This document shows positions 1 to 7,895 of a stretch of DNA of 64,000 bases, in pieces. The stretch's first letter is position 1, and each line of letters starts with the position of its first letter. The position numbers were made by a program, and so were the translations under genes. Under the pieces are notes generated by a model. It was not told where the DNA came from. It was given only the letters and a program-made list of their open reading frames with translations, and made no database searches. The stretch covers positions 5,795-69,794 of the forward strand of contig CAYPLH010000017.1 of NCBI GenBank assembly GCA_964411505.1. The letters are read 5' to 3'. This stretch comes from CAYPLH01 sp964411505 (GTDB lineage Bacteria; Bacillota; Clostridia; CAYPLH01; DUMO01).

Positions 1-284
1 TAGTCATTTAGGTAGTGGCGGAAATTTATCATACCCAGCACTCTATGGTCACTCTCACGCACAAGCATATACTGATCTGCTTCTACCCAATCAAGATTAG
101 GCAATGTTTCTTTGTTTTCCATCAGGCGGCATTGCTCAATCCAAGCATGAATATCTTCAAATTTACGCAGACCGCTATCGCCGTTAAAATGACCACCGTC
201 ATCAAAAAACTCTTGCCGATAGGAACGGATTTCATCTATGTATTCTTCGCTGAGTTTAACCAGTGTCAGATGTTCAGCTATCAT
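1..284 (-). CDS. GNAT-family acetyltransferase (3' part cut off by window edge)
   Basis: Reading leftwards from the ATG at 282-284, the frame stays open for 94 codons to the window edge. It begins MIAEHLTLVKLSEEYIDEIR and later has a stretch ending VLGMINFRHYLND. This pattern (an acidic N-terminal segment, then a 'V.G.I..R..LN' strand) is typical of the GNAT subgroup of predicted acetyltransferases. The acetyl-CoA pyrophosphate loop would lie beyond the edge and cannot be checked. The start codon overlaps the stop of the upstream GNAT gene in an ATGA, which implies translational coupling. The substrate is unknown. Confidence 0.75.
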   Translation of the reverse strand, partial: MIAEHLTLVKLSEEYIDEIRSYRQEFFDDGGHFNGDSGLRKFEDIHAWIEQCRLMENKETLPNLDWVEADQYMLVRESDHRVLGMINFRHYLND

Positions 285-838
285 ATTGCCTCCCATTCAC
301 TTTTAAGTATTGCATAGCAAGCCATATCGCCGCGTGTGCCATCTTTACGCACTTTATGCTCACGGAGAAGCCCTTCTTGTTTCATACCGTTATTTATCAT
401 TACCTTGCCTGATCCGATATTTGCCGTGTCGTGCAAGGCGCAGATTTTGTTCGCGTTCAATTCTGTAAATACAAAACGAATCACTGCACCTACTGCTTCG
501 GTCATAATACCTTTATTCCACCATTTCGAGCCGATGCAATATCCCATATAGCAATATTCGTGGTATGTGGAAACAGTTTCGAGACCGATTGTGCCAATGA
601 GTATATCGCCGTATACGATTGCCCAATGGTAATAGTCCGGCTTTTCATATTCGCTAACCCATTTTGTCAATATATCCGTTGTTTCCTTGACCGATTTGTG
701 CGTATCCCATGACATAAACTTCGGAACAGCTTCGTCCGATGCCCAGTTATCGTACATGGCTTGTGCGTCTTGTAGTGTAAGACGCCGCAGTGTCAATCGC
801 GGCGTAGTGAGGGTCACCGTACCCTTGTGTATAAGCAT
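281..838 (-). CDS. GNAT-family N-acetyltransferase, RimJ/RimL-like
   Basis: The 185-aa protein has the classic opening of RimJ/RimL-type acetyltransferases (TPRLTLRRLTLQDA), a central strand ILIGTIGLE, and the acceptor-side segment YCIGSKWWNKGIMTEAV, followed by FTELNANKI and NIGSGKVMINNGM. This is a full-length single-domain enzyme that should transfer acetyl from acetyl-CoA to an amine. GGAGG sits 9 nt before the ATG. It is 4 nt downstream of the 2H phosphoesterase gene and overlaps the next GNAT gene by 4 bp, so it belongs to the co-transcribed train that fills 1-5236. The acceptor (ribosomal protein N-terminus, antibiotic or other amine) is not predictable here. Confidence 0.88.
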   Translation of the reverse strand: MLIHKGTVTLTTPRLTLRRLTLQDAQAMYDNWASDEAVPKFMSWDTHKSVKETTDILTKWVSEYEKPDYYHWAIVYGDILIGTIGLETVSTYHEYCYMGYCIGSKWWNKGIMTEAVGAVIRFVFTELNANKICALHDTANIGSGKVMINNGMKQEGLLREHKVRKDGTRGDMACYAILKSEWEAI

Positions 839-842
839 AAAT

Positions 843-1394
843 CTATACCTCCGGTTTTAACTCAAATCGTTTTATCAATCTCATGGGATAGGTATAAAGC
901 TCCAATGCGGTTATCTCCGCTTCGCCGAAAACGCCTGAGGTAAAAATGATTTCCTGCGCTTTCTGTATAGTCGCCACATCAAATATTCCAATCGTGCTGT
1001 GCATAATCGGATTGCCGTGTCGGATGGAGTTATACCAGCCGATACCCGTGCAATAATCCTCGAACTTTTCATGAAAACCATAATAAAAGTCTACCAGCGT
1101 CTTTGAATGCGATGGGTTCAGACAAAGCACGGCCGTGTCTGATCGTTCACCGCCGGGCGGCAAAATGCACATCGAAAACAGACCAACCTTGAATCGACAT
1201 TGACGCAACGCATATTCTTCCGTCCATTGCAGTAAACCCTGTTCGTCCGCATCCTCGTAAGCGGCAATGGTGATATGCGGCGGCCATTCGTTAATCGCCT
1301 TTTGATAACCGTTTGCCACCAGCTTTTCTTGCAAGCGTAATATTTTTTGTTCTGTCGCTTCGTCGAAGCGTACCATCACAACATAGTTAGCCAT
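843..1394 (-). CDS. 2H phosphoesterase / 2'-5' RNA ligase-like protein
   Basis: The 183-aa protein carries both HxT/S-x motifs that define the LigT/2H phosphoesterase superfamily: PPHITIA about residue 40 and MHSTIGIF about residue 132. The two motifs bring together the His/Thr pairs of the active site in this fold. Family members hydrolyse cyclic phosphodiesters or 2'-5' linkages in RNA or nucleotides; the substrate here is unknown. A GTG two codons further upstream would also fit, but the ATG at 1392-1394 has a better distance to the AAGGTG ribosome binding site. It sits inside the accessory enzyme train, 29 nt after the histidine phosphatase gene. Confidence 0.82.
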   Translation of the reverse strand: MANYVVMVRFDEATEQKILRLQEKLVANGYQKAINEWPPHITIAAYEDADEQGLLQWTEEYALRQCRFKVGLFSMCILPPGGERSDTAVLCLNPSHSKTLVDFYYGFHEKFEDYCTGIGWYNSIRHGNPIMHSTIGIFDVATIQKAQEIIFTSGVFGEAEITALELYTYPMRLIKRFELKPEV

Positions 1395-1423
1395 CGTCAC
1401 TACACCTTATATTCCAAATCGAC

Positions 1424-2059
1424 CTATACAATACGGTAATCCTCTCCGCTGTAAGACATATCGTTCAGACGCGCAATTACACGCTTGCTCTCGTCTGTTT
1501 CCTTCAAAAACGACACACCACCCGCCGCGCCGTAAAATCCGAAATCGAGCAGCATTTCCGCATTATAACCGATCCATGCCGAAAAGAACAACGGTAGCAT
1601 AAATCCGTGTGCGACTATAACAATGGTGTCATCAGTTGTCCTAAGGATTTCATCTCGGAACTTTGAGACGCGGACAAAAACATCCCTTGTACTTTCAGCG
1701 TCTTCAAATGGACGGTTATCAATCGACAGCTCCGACGGAATCGGCGCACCGTTTTCGATTAGCCATTTTACGGATTTTCCTATTGCTTCCGCGCCTCTGT
1801 ACGCTTCGCGCAGTTCCGCGCGGTATTCGGGGGCTACTCCAAGATAACGCGCCAGCGGTTCCGCCGTTTGCTTTGTGCGGATTAAGTCGGAACAGTAAAT
1901 TTTACAAGGCTTGTCTTGCAATTCAACAGATAGCCGTCTGCCAATATTTTCTGCCCGCTCTTTTCCCAAGTCGGTAAGTTCCCAATTCGTCCATGAACCG
2001 ACCATGCCGTTATTATGATGAACTGCCTGTGTATGTTGAATTGTAATGATGTTTTTCAT
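1424..2059 (-). CDS. Histidine phosphatase family protein with altered RHG motif
   Basis: The 211-aa protein aligns with the phosphoglycerate-mutase/histidine-phosphatase fold: WELTDLGKERAENIGRRL, then IYCSDLIRTKQTAEPLA (the second conserved Arg region) and IVIVAHGFMLPLFF (the second catalytic His). The N-terminal RHG signature is instead QHT (residues 8-10), so the catalytic His9 is kept while the phosphate-binding Arg and the Gly are replaced. The rest of the family pattern is intact, so this may be a divergent subfamily and not a dead enzyme. The start ATG overlaps the ferredoxin stop in an ATGA. It is a cytoplasmic protein with no signal peptide. Confidence 0.82.
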   Translation of the reverse strand: MKNIITIQHTQAVHHNNGMVGSWTNWELTDLGKERAENIGRRLSVELQDKPCKIYCSDLIRTKQTAEPLARYLGVAPEYRAELREAYRGAEAIGKSVKWLIENGAPIPSELSIDNRPFEDAESTRDVFVRVSKFRDEILRTTDDTIVIVAHGFMLPLFFSAWIGYNAEMLLDFGFYGAAGGVSFLKETDESKRVIARLNDMSYSGEDYRIV

Positions 2060-2238
2060 TCTCCATCCTCCTCAAGAAGATTTGCGTATGGGCATCCCTT
2101 CAAACACATACCGCAGTCATCACATTTTTCAATACTCGGAACCGGAAAGCCCAATTTACCCTGTGTAACTAAAATGTACCCGTGAGGGCAAAGCGAATAG
2201 CATTCGCCACAGCCCGTACAAATCATATTTTCTACCAT
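2056..2238 (-). CDS. Small 2x[4Fe-4S] ferredoxin
   Basis: This 60-aa protein starts MVENMICTGCGECYSLCP and has a second cluster motif CDDCGMCLKGCPYA. Each is a C-x2-C-x2-C-x3-CP set, so two [4Fe-4S] clusters are expected. The frame is open further upstream, but that extension overlaps the preceding gene in another frame. The ATG at 2236-2238 is preceded by GGAGGCGG and lies 5 nt after that gene's stop, so I take it as the start. The protein is probably an electron carrier. Its place between a TIGR04076-GNAT protein and a phosphatase is unusual and gives no pathway. Confidence 0.85.
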   Translation of the reverse strand: MVENMICTGCGECYSLCPHGYILVTQGKLGFPVPSIEKCDDCGMCLKGCPYANLLEEDGE

Positions 2239-2243
2239 GATTT

Positions 2244-3026
2244 TTACTTCGCCGCCTCCCATTCCATATAACCCGTCGTAAACGGCAGTTGTTCGAACTT
2301 CTTTGTCCCTGTATGCACAAAGCCGTTCGCGGCGTACCAATCCTTTAACACGGCGTTTTCTTCGACAATTCCGATGATGATTTTATTTCCACCGAGTTCA
2401 AGCACTTTCGTTTTGCAAAAGTCGAGCAACTTCTTCCCGTAGCCAATATGCCGCCAAACGGGGAGGATAGACACATCATTCATCTCATATATACCATCGC
2501 CCAGATCCGTAAGAGAAGAAAAGCCAAAGATTTCCCCGCCGCACTCATAGCCGAAAGGATAGTATCCGCTCTTCACTTTTGTCGCTAGTCGCTCGTCCGA
2601 TATAAACGAAGTGTGTCCCGGCGCGTTCTCACGCGTCCAACCGAAGTCCTTTGCAACTGTGACGAAACTCTTGCGAATGACCTCGCCGTAAGCAGGAATA
2701 TCGGCGGCGGTTAGCGGTTTTATTTGTGCGAGGTTTTCAGCTTGCAATCTGAAAGTAACACATCCGTCTGCACAGGTAAAATCCACCTCAATAGGTGACT
2801 TGCCATGACGAATAGCTTCTTCAAGCTTGTACAACTTTTGCACCGTCTTGGTGCAAAAGCCTCCTTCGCCGTTCACGGGTTCGGGGCAACCATATTCGCA
2901 GGTGTATGTATCACCGACTTCATGCCCGTTGCGACAACCAATTCTAATCCTTGTATCACCGGGACCATATATCCCGTCGATGACGGTAACGGTAAAGCGG
3001 TAATCTTCGTTAATCCACTTTTTCAT
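2244..3026 (-). CDS. TIGR04076-like domain fused to GNAT acetyltransferase
   Basis: The 260-aa protein has two parts. Residues about 5-95 are Cys-rich (GCRNGHEVGDTYTCEYGCPE, then VDFTCADGCVTFRL) and resemble the small TIGR04076 family, whose function is not known. Residues about 100-260 are a GNAT domain: IKPLTAADIPAYGEVIRKSF, then YEMNDVSILPVWRHIGYGKK (the acetyl-CoA binding V..WR..G.G loop) and IVEENAVLKDWYAANGF. The ATG at 3024-3026 is chosen over an upstream in-frame start because GGAGGG lies 7-8 nt before it and it overlaps the previous stop in ATGA. The domain calls rest on pattern recognition. Confidence 0.78.
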   Translation of the reverse strand: MKKWINEDYRFTVTVIDGIYGPGDTRIRIGCRNGHEVGDTYTCEYGCPEPVNGEGGFCTKTVQKLYKLEEAIRHGKSPIEVDFTCADGCVTFRLQAENLAQIKPLTAADIPAYGEVIRKSFVTVAKDFGWTRENAPGHTSFISDERLATKVKSGYYPFGYECGGEIFGFSSLTDLGDGIYEMNDVSILPVWRHIGYGKKLLDFCKTKVLELGGNKIIIGIVEENAVLKDWYAANGFVHTGTKKFEQLPFTTGYMEWEAAK

Positions 3027-5236
3027 TTTGCCACCCTCCATTCCGCAATAAACTGTGCAATCGATTGCTGGCGCTCACTTCGCTCTTCATTGACAGCTTT
3101 TTTAGCTACATCAAATATTGCTCTGGTCAATTTCCACTTTTCAAAGCATCTGTCCCGGCTGTCGCCGAACAAAGCAAAGGCGGTTAGCCCCATAACATAA
3201 ACGCATGATATCTCGTCAATGGCTGCACCATCAATAAACTGCTCCGGAGAATACCATTCGCAGTCCGTATTCCAAATTCCGGACATGCCCTCGTACCAAC
3301 CTTTTGAGTAAAAGTCTATATCGCATATAACTGCTCTCTCGTTTTTTAGGTCCCACATAATATGATCCTCATAAAAATCAAGAGCAGAATAGCCTTTTTC
3401 AGCCATATGCTTGTGGAAATCTAATATGTTCTCGAATATCTCATAATGCTTTTCCAAAGGCAGATTCTTAAACTCCTGACCGCCATCAGGCGTCCACATA
3501 TGAATGGCGTCAACCCAGTCGAAAACCACAGCATACCCGCCGCCAATTTCCTCAGCCTTTATCAGGTTTATCACATTTGGGTGTGCCAAATCCTGATATG
3601 CAGGAACTGCACGTTTCAGACATTCAATTGCATCTTCGGCTGTTCCTGTATAGTTCCCAGTGGGCGTACCGGCGAATTTAACAAAATACTTGTTTTCGTC
3701 TTCTGCCATTCCAAAACATATATTTCCTGAGCCTTGATTATCAAAAATCTTGAATACCTTTCCATATTTACTGATAAACGAAAAGTCAAACGGTGCTTTG
3801 AGTTTATACGGGATACCGTCAATCCATTGGATATAGAAGTCTTTCAAATACCATTTCATTAGCGGAGAACAGCCTTCACTCAGAGCTTGCGCGTTCCGTT
3901 CATTCCAGCTTATTGTTTCGTGCAATTCTTCCGGTTTATGATATTTCATCCATATGATTGACGTTATCGCGGCGGTTACGATGTAGTATGTCAGCACATC
4001 CCAAAATGCTTGCGGAGGTTCTCCGTTAAAGTAACCACGAACAAACCCGGTTGAAAAATATGCGTTTTCATTCTCGCCGAATGTCTTGAAATCGTACCAC
4101 GGATCGCCGTAATTGCCGAACCCTTCATCAAGCAAGTCAATTATATACAAGTCGCCGCCACTGCCGACCATCAAATTACCCTCATGGTAATCGCCATGCA
4201 AAAAACATTGTGGACGGTCATACAACCAGTTCTGATTTTTTCCAAGATAATCAAGTATTATATCGTTGCCTTCAAACGGTATACCCTCGCGGCGATATGC
4301 TTCAATCCGCTCATCAATAACGGCGGAATACCGCTCCTGCCAACTGGCGATCCCGACCGGCGCAGACAGGGTGTGTATTTCCCGAAGCGTTTCTCCCGCT
4401 TTCAATCCCAATACATACTGTTCCGTTTCAGACATGAGAGGCAAAACTTTTTCAGCGTCCTCACCGTCGAGCCAGCCTGAAAGTGAATAACAACTTCTAC
4501 CACCTTCGCGCAACCCGAATCCAAGCGGCTCCGATATCAAAACGCCAAGCGTATAAACGCGCTCCATCATCTTATACTCAGCTTTTTTTCGATCCAGCTC
4601 CGAAATGTCAGACACGCGCAAGAGCATCCGTTTACCATCAGCGGTTTCGACGAAATATTTTTTATCGTCCGACCAGCCTTTTGTGATGGATTCGATTTTC
4701 ACAAAGCTGTCGTAACCCGGAATATCGTGGAGTTTCATCCACAGCATCGCTTCAGTCAAAGCAGAAATGTCTCGTTTTTGTATAAATTTGCGTTGATAAT
4801 TATCATGTTCTTTTTCACTGATGATTCGTAACGCCTGTTCAATGGGAAGCCAGACAACACTTGTGTTCTCCGCAATTTCCTCATCTGTCAAATGCAATTC
4901 ATCTTTTTCGCCGATGACACTTGCCATGTAATAGCTACGTTCCTGCGTAAAATCATGCTCATAGCGGTTCTCGGTGATTTGTCCTAATTCTCCGATTATC
5001 TCGCATTGACATCCGGTTTCTTCCCAAATCTCACGTCGGGTAGCTGTATGTAAATCCTCACCCATTTCAACACCGCCACCCGGCAGGGTATATAGATCAT
5101 ACTTTCCCATGTAACAGAGAGCGATATTCTCATCCGCATCAAATAATATCGCGTTCACCGCGATGCGAGGCTCGGCAGCGGAGAGCTTATCCGAACCGGT
5201 GATTTCTTTATCTGTGATTGTTAGGATGTGTTTCAT
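3023..5236 (-). CDS. Three-domain fusion: NUDIX hydrolase, APH-type kinase, protein-kinase-like domain
   Basis: A single 737-aa frame encodes three enzyme-like modules. Residues about 22-155 are a NUDIX hydrolase with a full Nudix box at 53-75 (GGGVEMGED through REIWEETG). Residues about 175-465 are an aminoglycoside-phosphotransferase fold with the catalytic loop HGDYHEGN (347-354) and the metal-binding Asp in YIIDLLDEG (D367). Residues about 490-737 resemble a eukaryote-type kinase: YFVKF (K520), a catalytic-loop-like LDFYEDHIMWD (D620), and DFY (641-643) where DFG would be, followed by WYSPEQF in the APE region. The first two modules look active; the third is more degenerate. The gene overlaps both neighbours by ATGA. 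A small-molecule or nucleotide detoxifying role is inference. Confidence 0.85.
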   Translation of the reverse strand: MKHILTITDKEITGSDKLSAAEPRIAVNAILFDADENIALCYMGKYDLYTLPGGGVEMGEDLHTATRREIWEETGCQCEIIGELGQITENRYEHDFTQERSYYMASVIGEKDELHLTDEEIAENTSVVWLPIEQALRIISEKEHDNYQRKFIQKRDISALTEAMLWMKLHDIPGYDSFVKIESITKGWSDDKKYFVETADGKRMLLRVSDISELDRKKAEYKMMERVYTLGVLISEPLGFGLREGGRSCYSLSGWLDGEDAEKVLPLMSETEQYVLGLKAGETLREIHTLSAPVGIASWQERYSAVIDERIEAYRREGIPFEGNDIILDYLGKNQNWLYDRPQCFLHGDYHEGNLMVGSGGDLYIIDLLDEGFGNYGDPWYDFKTFGENENAYFSTGFVRGYFNGEPPQAFWDVLTYYIVTAAITSIIWMKYHKPEELHETISWNERNAQALSEGCSPLMKWYLKDFYIQWIDGIPYKLKAPFDFSFISKYGKVFKIFDNQGSGNICFGMAEDENKYFVKFAGTPTGNYTGTAEDAIECLKRAVPAYQDLAHPNVINLIKAEEIGGGYAVVFDWVDAIHMWTPDGGQEFKNLPLEKHYEIFENILDFHKHMAEKGYSALDFYEDHIMWDLKNERAVICDIDFYSKGWYEGMSGIWNTDCEWYSPEQFIDGAAIDEISCVYVMGLTAFALFGDSRDRCFEKWKLTRAIFDVAKKAVNEERSERQQSIAQFIAEWRVAK

Positions 5237-5570
5237 CTATCGCCCTCCATAATCCACTTGTGTCCCGCTGGATTCATCGTTTTTAACGCTGCCATTAACC
5301 ATTCTTTCCGCTCCTGAGACATCCGCCCCATAGCGAGGTCATAATCCAGCTGGTATCCTTTGCGCTCTGTATCGGTTGATTTGCATAACAAGACTATTTC
5401 CGGTGCCAGATATTTAATTCCACGGCGACTTAAAATGGCATGTGACAGTGGAATCGAAACATTGTGATTTCTTGCGTATAAAAAATAATTATCAGATTTA
5501 TCGTTAAACAAAACTCAATAAATGCCAACTTCTCCTGTCCTTTAGAAGCAAAATCCACAAGAGACTTCAT
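5233..5570 (-). pseudogene. Decayed nucleotidyltransferase (C-terminal remnant with frameshift)
   Basis: The readable part (5233-5511, TTG as first possible start) ends in GIKYLAPEIVLLCKS and then RKEWLMAALKT, a C-terminal pattern of the aminoglycoside-adenylyltransferase-like nucleotidyltransferases. The frame is closed by TGA at 5515-5517. Another frame at 5511-5570 reads MKSLVDFASKGQEKLAFIEF, which looks like the segment normally just before it. So a frameshift separates the two, and the N-terminal catalytic domain is missing. Its stop overlaps the start of the NUDIX-APH-kinase gene in ATGA, so translation of the remnant may still help initiate that gene. Confidence 0.55.
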
Positions 5571-5748
5571 CAGGCTTATCGGACGGAGTGAGCGATACCA
5601 TATCGCATGTATTGGTCATACAGAAAATGTTTCGCTTAATCCTCATTTGATGCGAAATCCAAACTTGAATAAAATCCAAACCTTTTTACCCGAACCCACA
5701 TATTCACTTTCGCTTTTAAATGTCTACCTGAATAATAATGATGTCATT

Positions 5749-5777
5749 ATTTTAGCATGTATTATTAAATCTGTCTA
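5749..5777 (-). promoter_or_regulatory. Candidate promoter of the accessory enzyme train
   Basis: On the minus strand, TAGACA (5772-5777) and TAAAAT (5749-5754) are separated by exactly 17 nt, a reasonable sigma-A promoter. The octamer GGTAGACA that contains the -35 occurs again at 5721-5728 in the same orientation, just after the -10. That second copy could be a regulator site. No regulator gene lies next to it. Confidence 0.4.
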
Positions 5778-5805
5778 CCTAGCGACTATATAAATGCTAC
5801 CTTTT

Positions 5806-6873
5806 TCATTCCTCTGCTCCTTGAACTTTATTAGGGAACCAATGCTTTGTCTTATTGACATATCTTACAAGCAACAACATGATAGGAACCTCTGTAAGAA
5901 CGCCAACTGTGCATACAAGTACCACCGGAGAATCTGGCCCAAAAAGGGCGATTGCAACGGCTACTGCCAATTCGAAAAAGTCGGACGCGGCAATAAGAGA
6001 AGCTGGTGCAGCAATATTGTGAGGCAATTTAGCCCATATGCACATCTGATAAGAAAAGATGGCAGAAATAATGTTTTGAAGAACCAACGGCACGGCAATT
6101 AGAAGCACATGAAACGGTTTCTCCAATATGATATCACCTTGGAAAGTAAAGATGATAACAAGTGTTAGTAGCAGCCCCGCAGTTGTAATGCCATCAAACT
6201 TAGGCACAAATTTTTCATTAAAGTATTCTAACCCCTTTTTCTTTATCATCAGAACCCTTGTTAAAGCGCCTGCCGCCAAAGGGATTACAACAAAGAGAAA
6301 AATTGAAAAGAAAAGTGTATCCCATGGTATTTGAACATTATTTATACCGAGCAGGAACGATGTTATCGGAACAAAAAGAACAATGATCAGCAGATCATTT
6401 ACTGAAACCTGTACAAGGGTATGAGCAGGGTCGCCTTTCGTGAGATTGCTCCATACAAATACCATCGCCGTACAAGGAGCCACGCCTAACAGCACCGCTC
6501 CGGTTACGTAATCCTGTGCTAACTCAGCCGGAATAAACGATTTAAAAATTACATAAAAGAAGAGGGATGCCAGTCCGAACATAAGGAACGGCTTTATCAG
6601 CCAACTGTTTCCCGTTGATATCGCTAAACCAAGTGGATTATTTTTAACATTCTTGATTGACTGAAAATCTATTTTCATCATCATTGGGTAAATCATGATC
6701 CAAATAAGCACAGCGATGGGTATGTTTTGTCCTGCATATTGGATCTTCTCAAGAGAATCAGGAATACCCGGTAAAAACTTGCCTATTAAAATACCTGCCG
6801 CCATACACAGGAGCACCCATAAAGTCAAATATTTTTCGAAAAACCCGATGCTTTGTTTCTTTTCATTGCTCAT
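5806..6873 (-). CDS. acr3: Arsenite efflux permease, ACR3 family
   Basis: The 355-aa integral membrane protein has about ten hydrophobic segments and the ACR3 hallmarks: WIMIYPMMMKIDF in the early helices, the helix with the essential Cys GVAPCTAMVFVWS, and the late LIAASDFFELAVAVAIALFG segment. It should export As(III) (and possibly Sb(III)) using the proton motive force. The ATG at 6871-6873 is chosen because GAGGCGG lies 8 nt before it; a longer in-frame start would run back into arsM. It is the last gene of the arsenic operon, 22 nt after arsM. Confidence 0.95.
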   Translation of the reverse strand: MSNEKKQSIGFFEKYLTLWVLLCMAAGILIGKFLPGIPDSLEKIQYAGQNIPIAVLIWIMIYPMMMKIDFQSIKNVKNNPLGLAISTGNSWLIKPFLMFGLASLFFYVIFKSFIPAELAQDYVTGAVLLGVAPCTAMVFVWSNLTKGDPAHTLVQVSVNDLLIIVLFVPITSFLLGINNVQIPWDTLFFSIFLFVVIPLAAGALTRVLMIKKKGLEYFNEKFVPKFDGITTAGLLLTLVIIFTFQGDIILEKPFHVLLIAVPLVLQNIISAIFSYQMCIWAKLPHNIAAPASLIAASDFFELAVAVAIALFGPDSPVVLVCTVGVLTEVPIMLLLVRYVNKTKHWFPNKVQGAEE

Positions 6874-6895
6874 AATTGCCGCCTCATTTCTAAAG

Positions 6896-7684
6896 TTATT
6901 TAACTGCTTCGATGATATATGAGGCCACATAATCCTCTATGTTCTTATCGGGTACCCATGATGATAATATCTCTCGGCTGTTTTTCTTTGGTTCCAGCTT
7001 AATATCCTTAAAACCGGAGCGATAGAGCATAGATTTGATATTTTCTACATATTCGGCACCCGCAACGCAACCGGCCATCATGGCAATATCGTTTTTTATA
7101 TCATCCGGCAATTCGGCGGTGGCAACAATATCAGAGATTGACAATCTGCCGCCTGTTTTAAGAACCCTGTATGCCTCCTTGAATACCTGCTCTTTATCAA
7201 GAGCCAGGTTAATAACACAATTTGATATGATGACATCAACTGTGTCATTTGCGACTGGGAGGTGCTCGATTTCTCCTAAGCGGAATTCAACGTTTTTATA
7301 ACCACTTCCCACGGCATTTTTTCTGGACAGCTTAATCATTTCAGGTGTCATATCTACACCGATTACGAAACCAGTTTCACCAATTTGCCGCCTTGCAAGG
7401 AAACAGTCAAAGCCTCCACCACTTCCTAAATCAAGAACTACGTCTCCTTCTTGAAGTGACGCTATCGCAATTGGATTACCGCAGCCTAAACCCATATTCG
7501 CCTGGTCGGGCATATTTTGTAAATCATCTTCTGAGTATCCCAAGTTTTTAGCAGCCGCATTGTCATCAATGGCGGGGTCGCCACCACAGCATCCCGGACT
7601 GCAGCAGCAACCGCTTGAACCCTTCAGCGCGACTTGAGAATAGTTTTTTCGAATCTTTTCTCTGAGTTTCTCTTTGTCCTTCAT
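6896..7684 (-). CDS. arsM: Arsenite S-adenosylmethionine methyltransferase
   Basis: The 262-aa class I SAM methyltransferase has motif I VLDLGSGGGFDCFLA and the ArsM features GLGCGNPIAIASL, ISNCVINLALDK and MMAGCVAGAEY. Their cysteines match the conserved As(III)-binding Cys of bacterial ArsM. An N-terminal Cys cluster (GCCCSPGCCGG) is also typical. The enzyme methylates arsenite to mono-, di- and trimethyl forms in the cytoplasm. GGAGG is well placed before the ATG. It sits between the broken ferredoxin and acr3 in the arsenic operon. Confidence 0.95.
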   Translation of the reverse strand: MKDKEKLREKIRKNYSQVALKGSSGCCCSPGCCGGDPAIDDNAAAKNLGYSEDDLQNMPDQANMGLGCGNPIAIASLQEGDVVLDLGSGGGFDCFLARRQIGETGFVIGVDMTPEMIKLSRKNAVGSGYKNVEFRLGEIEHLPVANDTVDVIISNCVINLALDKEQVFKEAYRVLKTGGRLSISDIVATAELPDDIKNDIAMMAGCVAGAEYVENIKSMLYRSGFKDIKLEPKKNSREILSSWVPDKNIEDYVASYIIEAVK

Positions 7685-7714
7685 AAAAACACCTCCAAAA
7701 TTATCGTATTATGC

Positions 7715-7895
7715 TTATTTCATTTCAATGCAATGACCACAATACAGTTCCACGCATATCCCACAGCCATTACAATTCTCACTGTCAATTTCCATTCCAT
7801 GTAATCGCACCAGTTGGGCATCCATTCCAAGGTTTGCATATGAGGTTGTCAGAAGAGCAATTAGATTTGTCAATGCATGCCTTTATATTTCTCAC
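7715..7895 (-). pseudogene. Frameshifted small Cys-rich (ferredoxin-like) gene in the ars operon
   Basis: A GTG at 7893-7895 overlaps the stop of the redox-protein gene in GTGA. It opens a 36-codon frame with cysteines in CIDKSNCSSDNLICKPWNGC and then PTGAIT, stopped by TGA at 7785-7787. A second frame continues with MEIDSENCNGCGICVELYC and ends in GHCIEMK at TAA 7715-7717. Joined by a 1-nt shift near 7790, the two give a ~60-aa protein with two Cys clusters like a small ferredoxin. The Cys spacing is not the textbook one, so the family is uncertain. Either the gene is broken, there is a sequencing error, or two short peptides are made. Confidence 0.5.

Noticed and set aside
2236..2340. Longer start for the ferredoxin gene (94-aa frame)
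   Set aside because: The extension overlaps the coding end of the preceding GNAT gene in another frame, and a GGAGG-preceded ATG lies inside it just before the Cys motifs.
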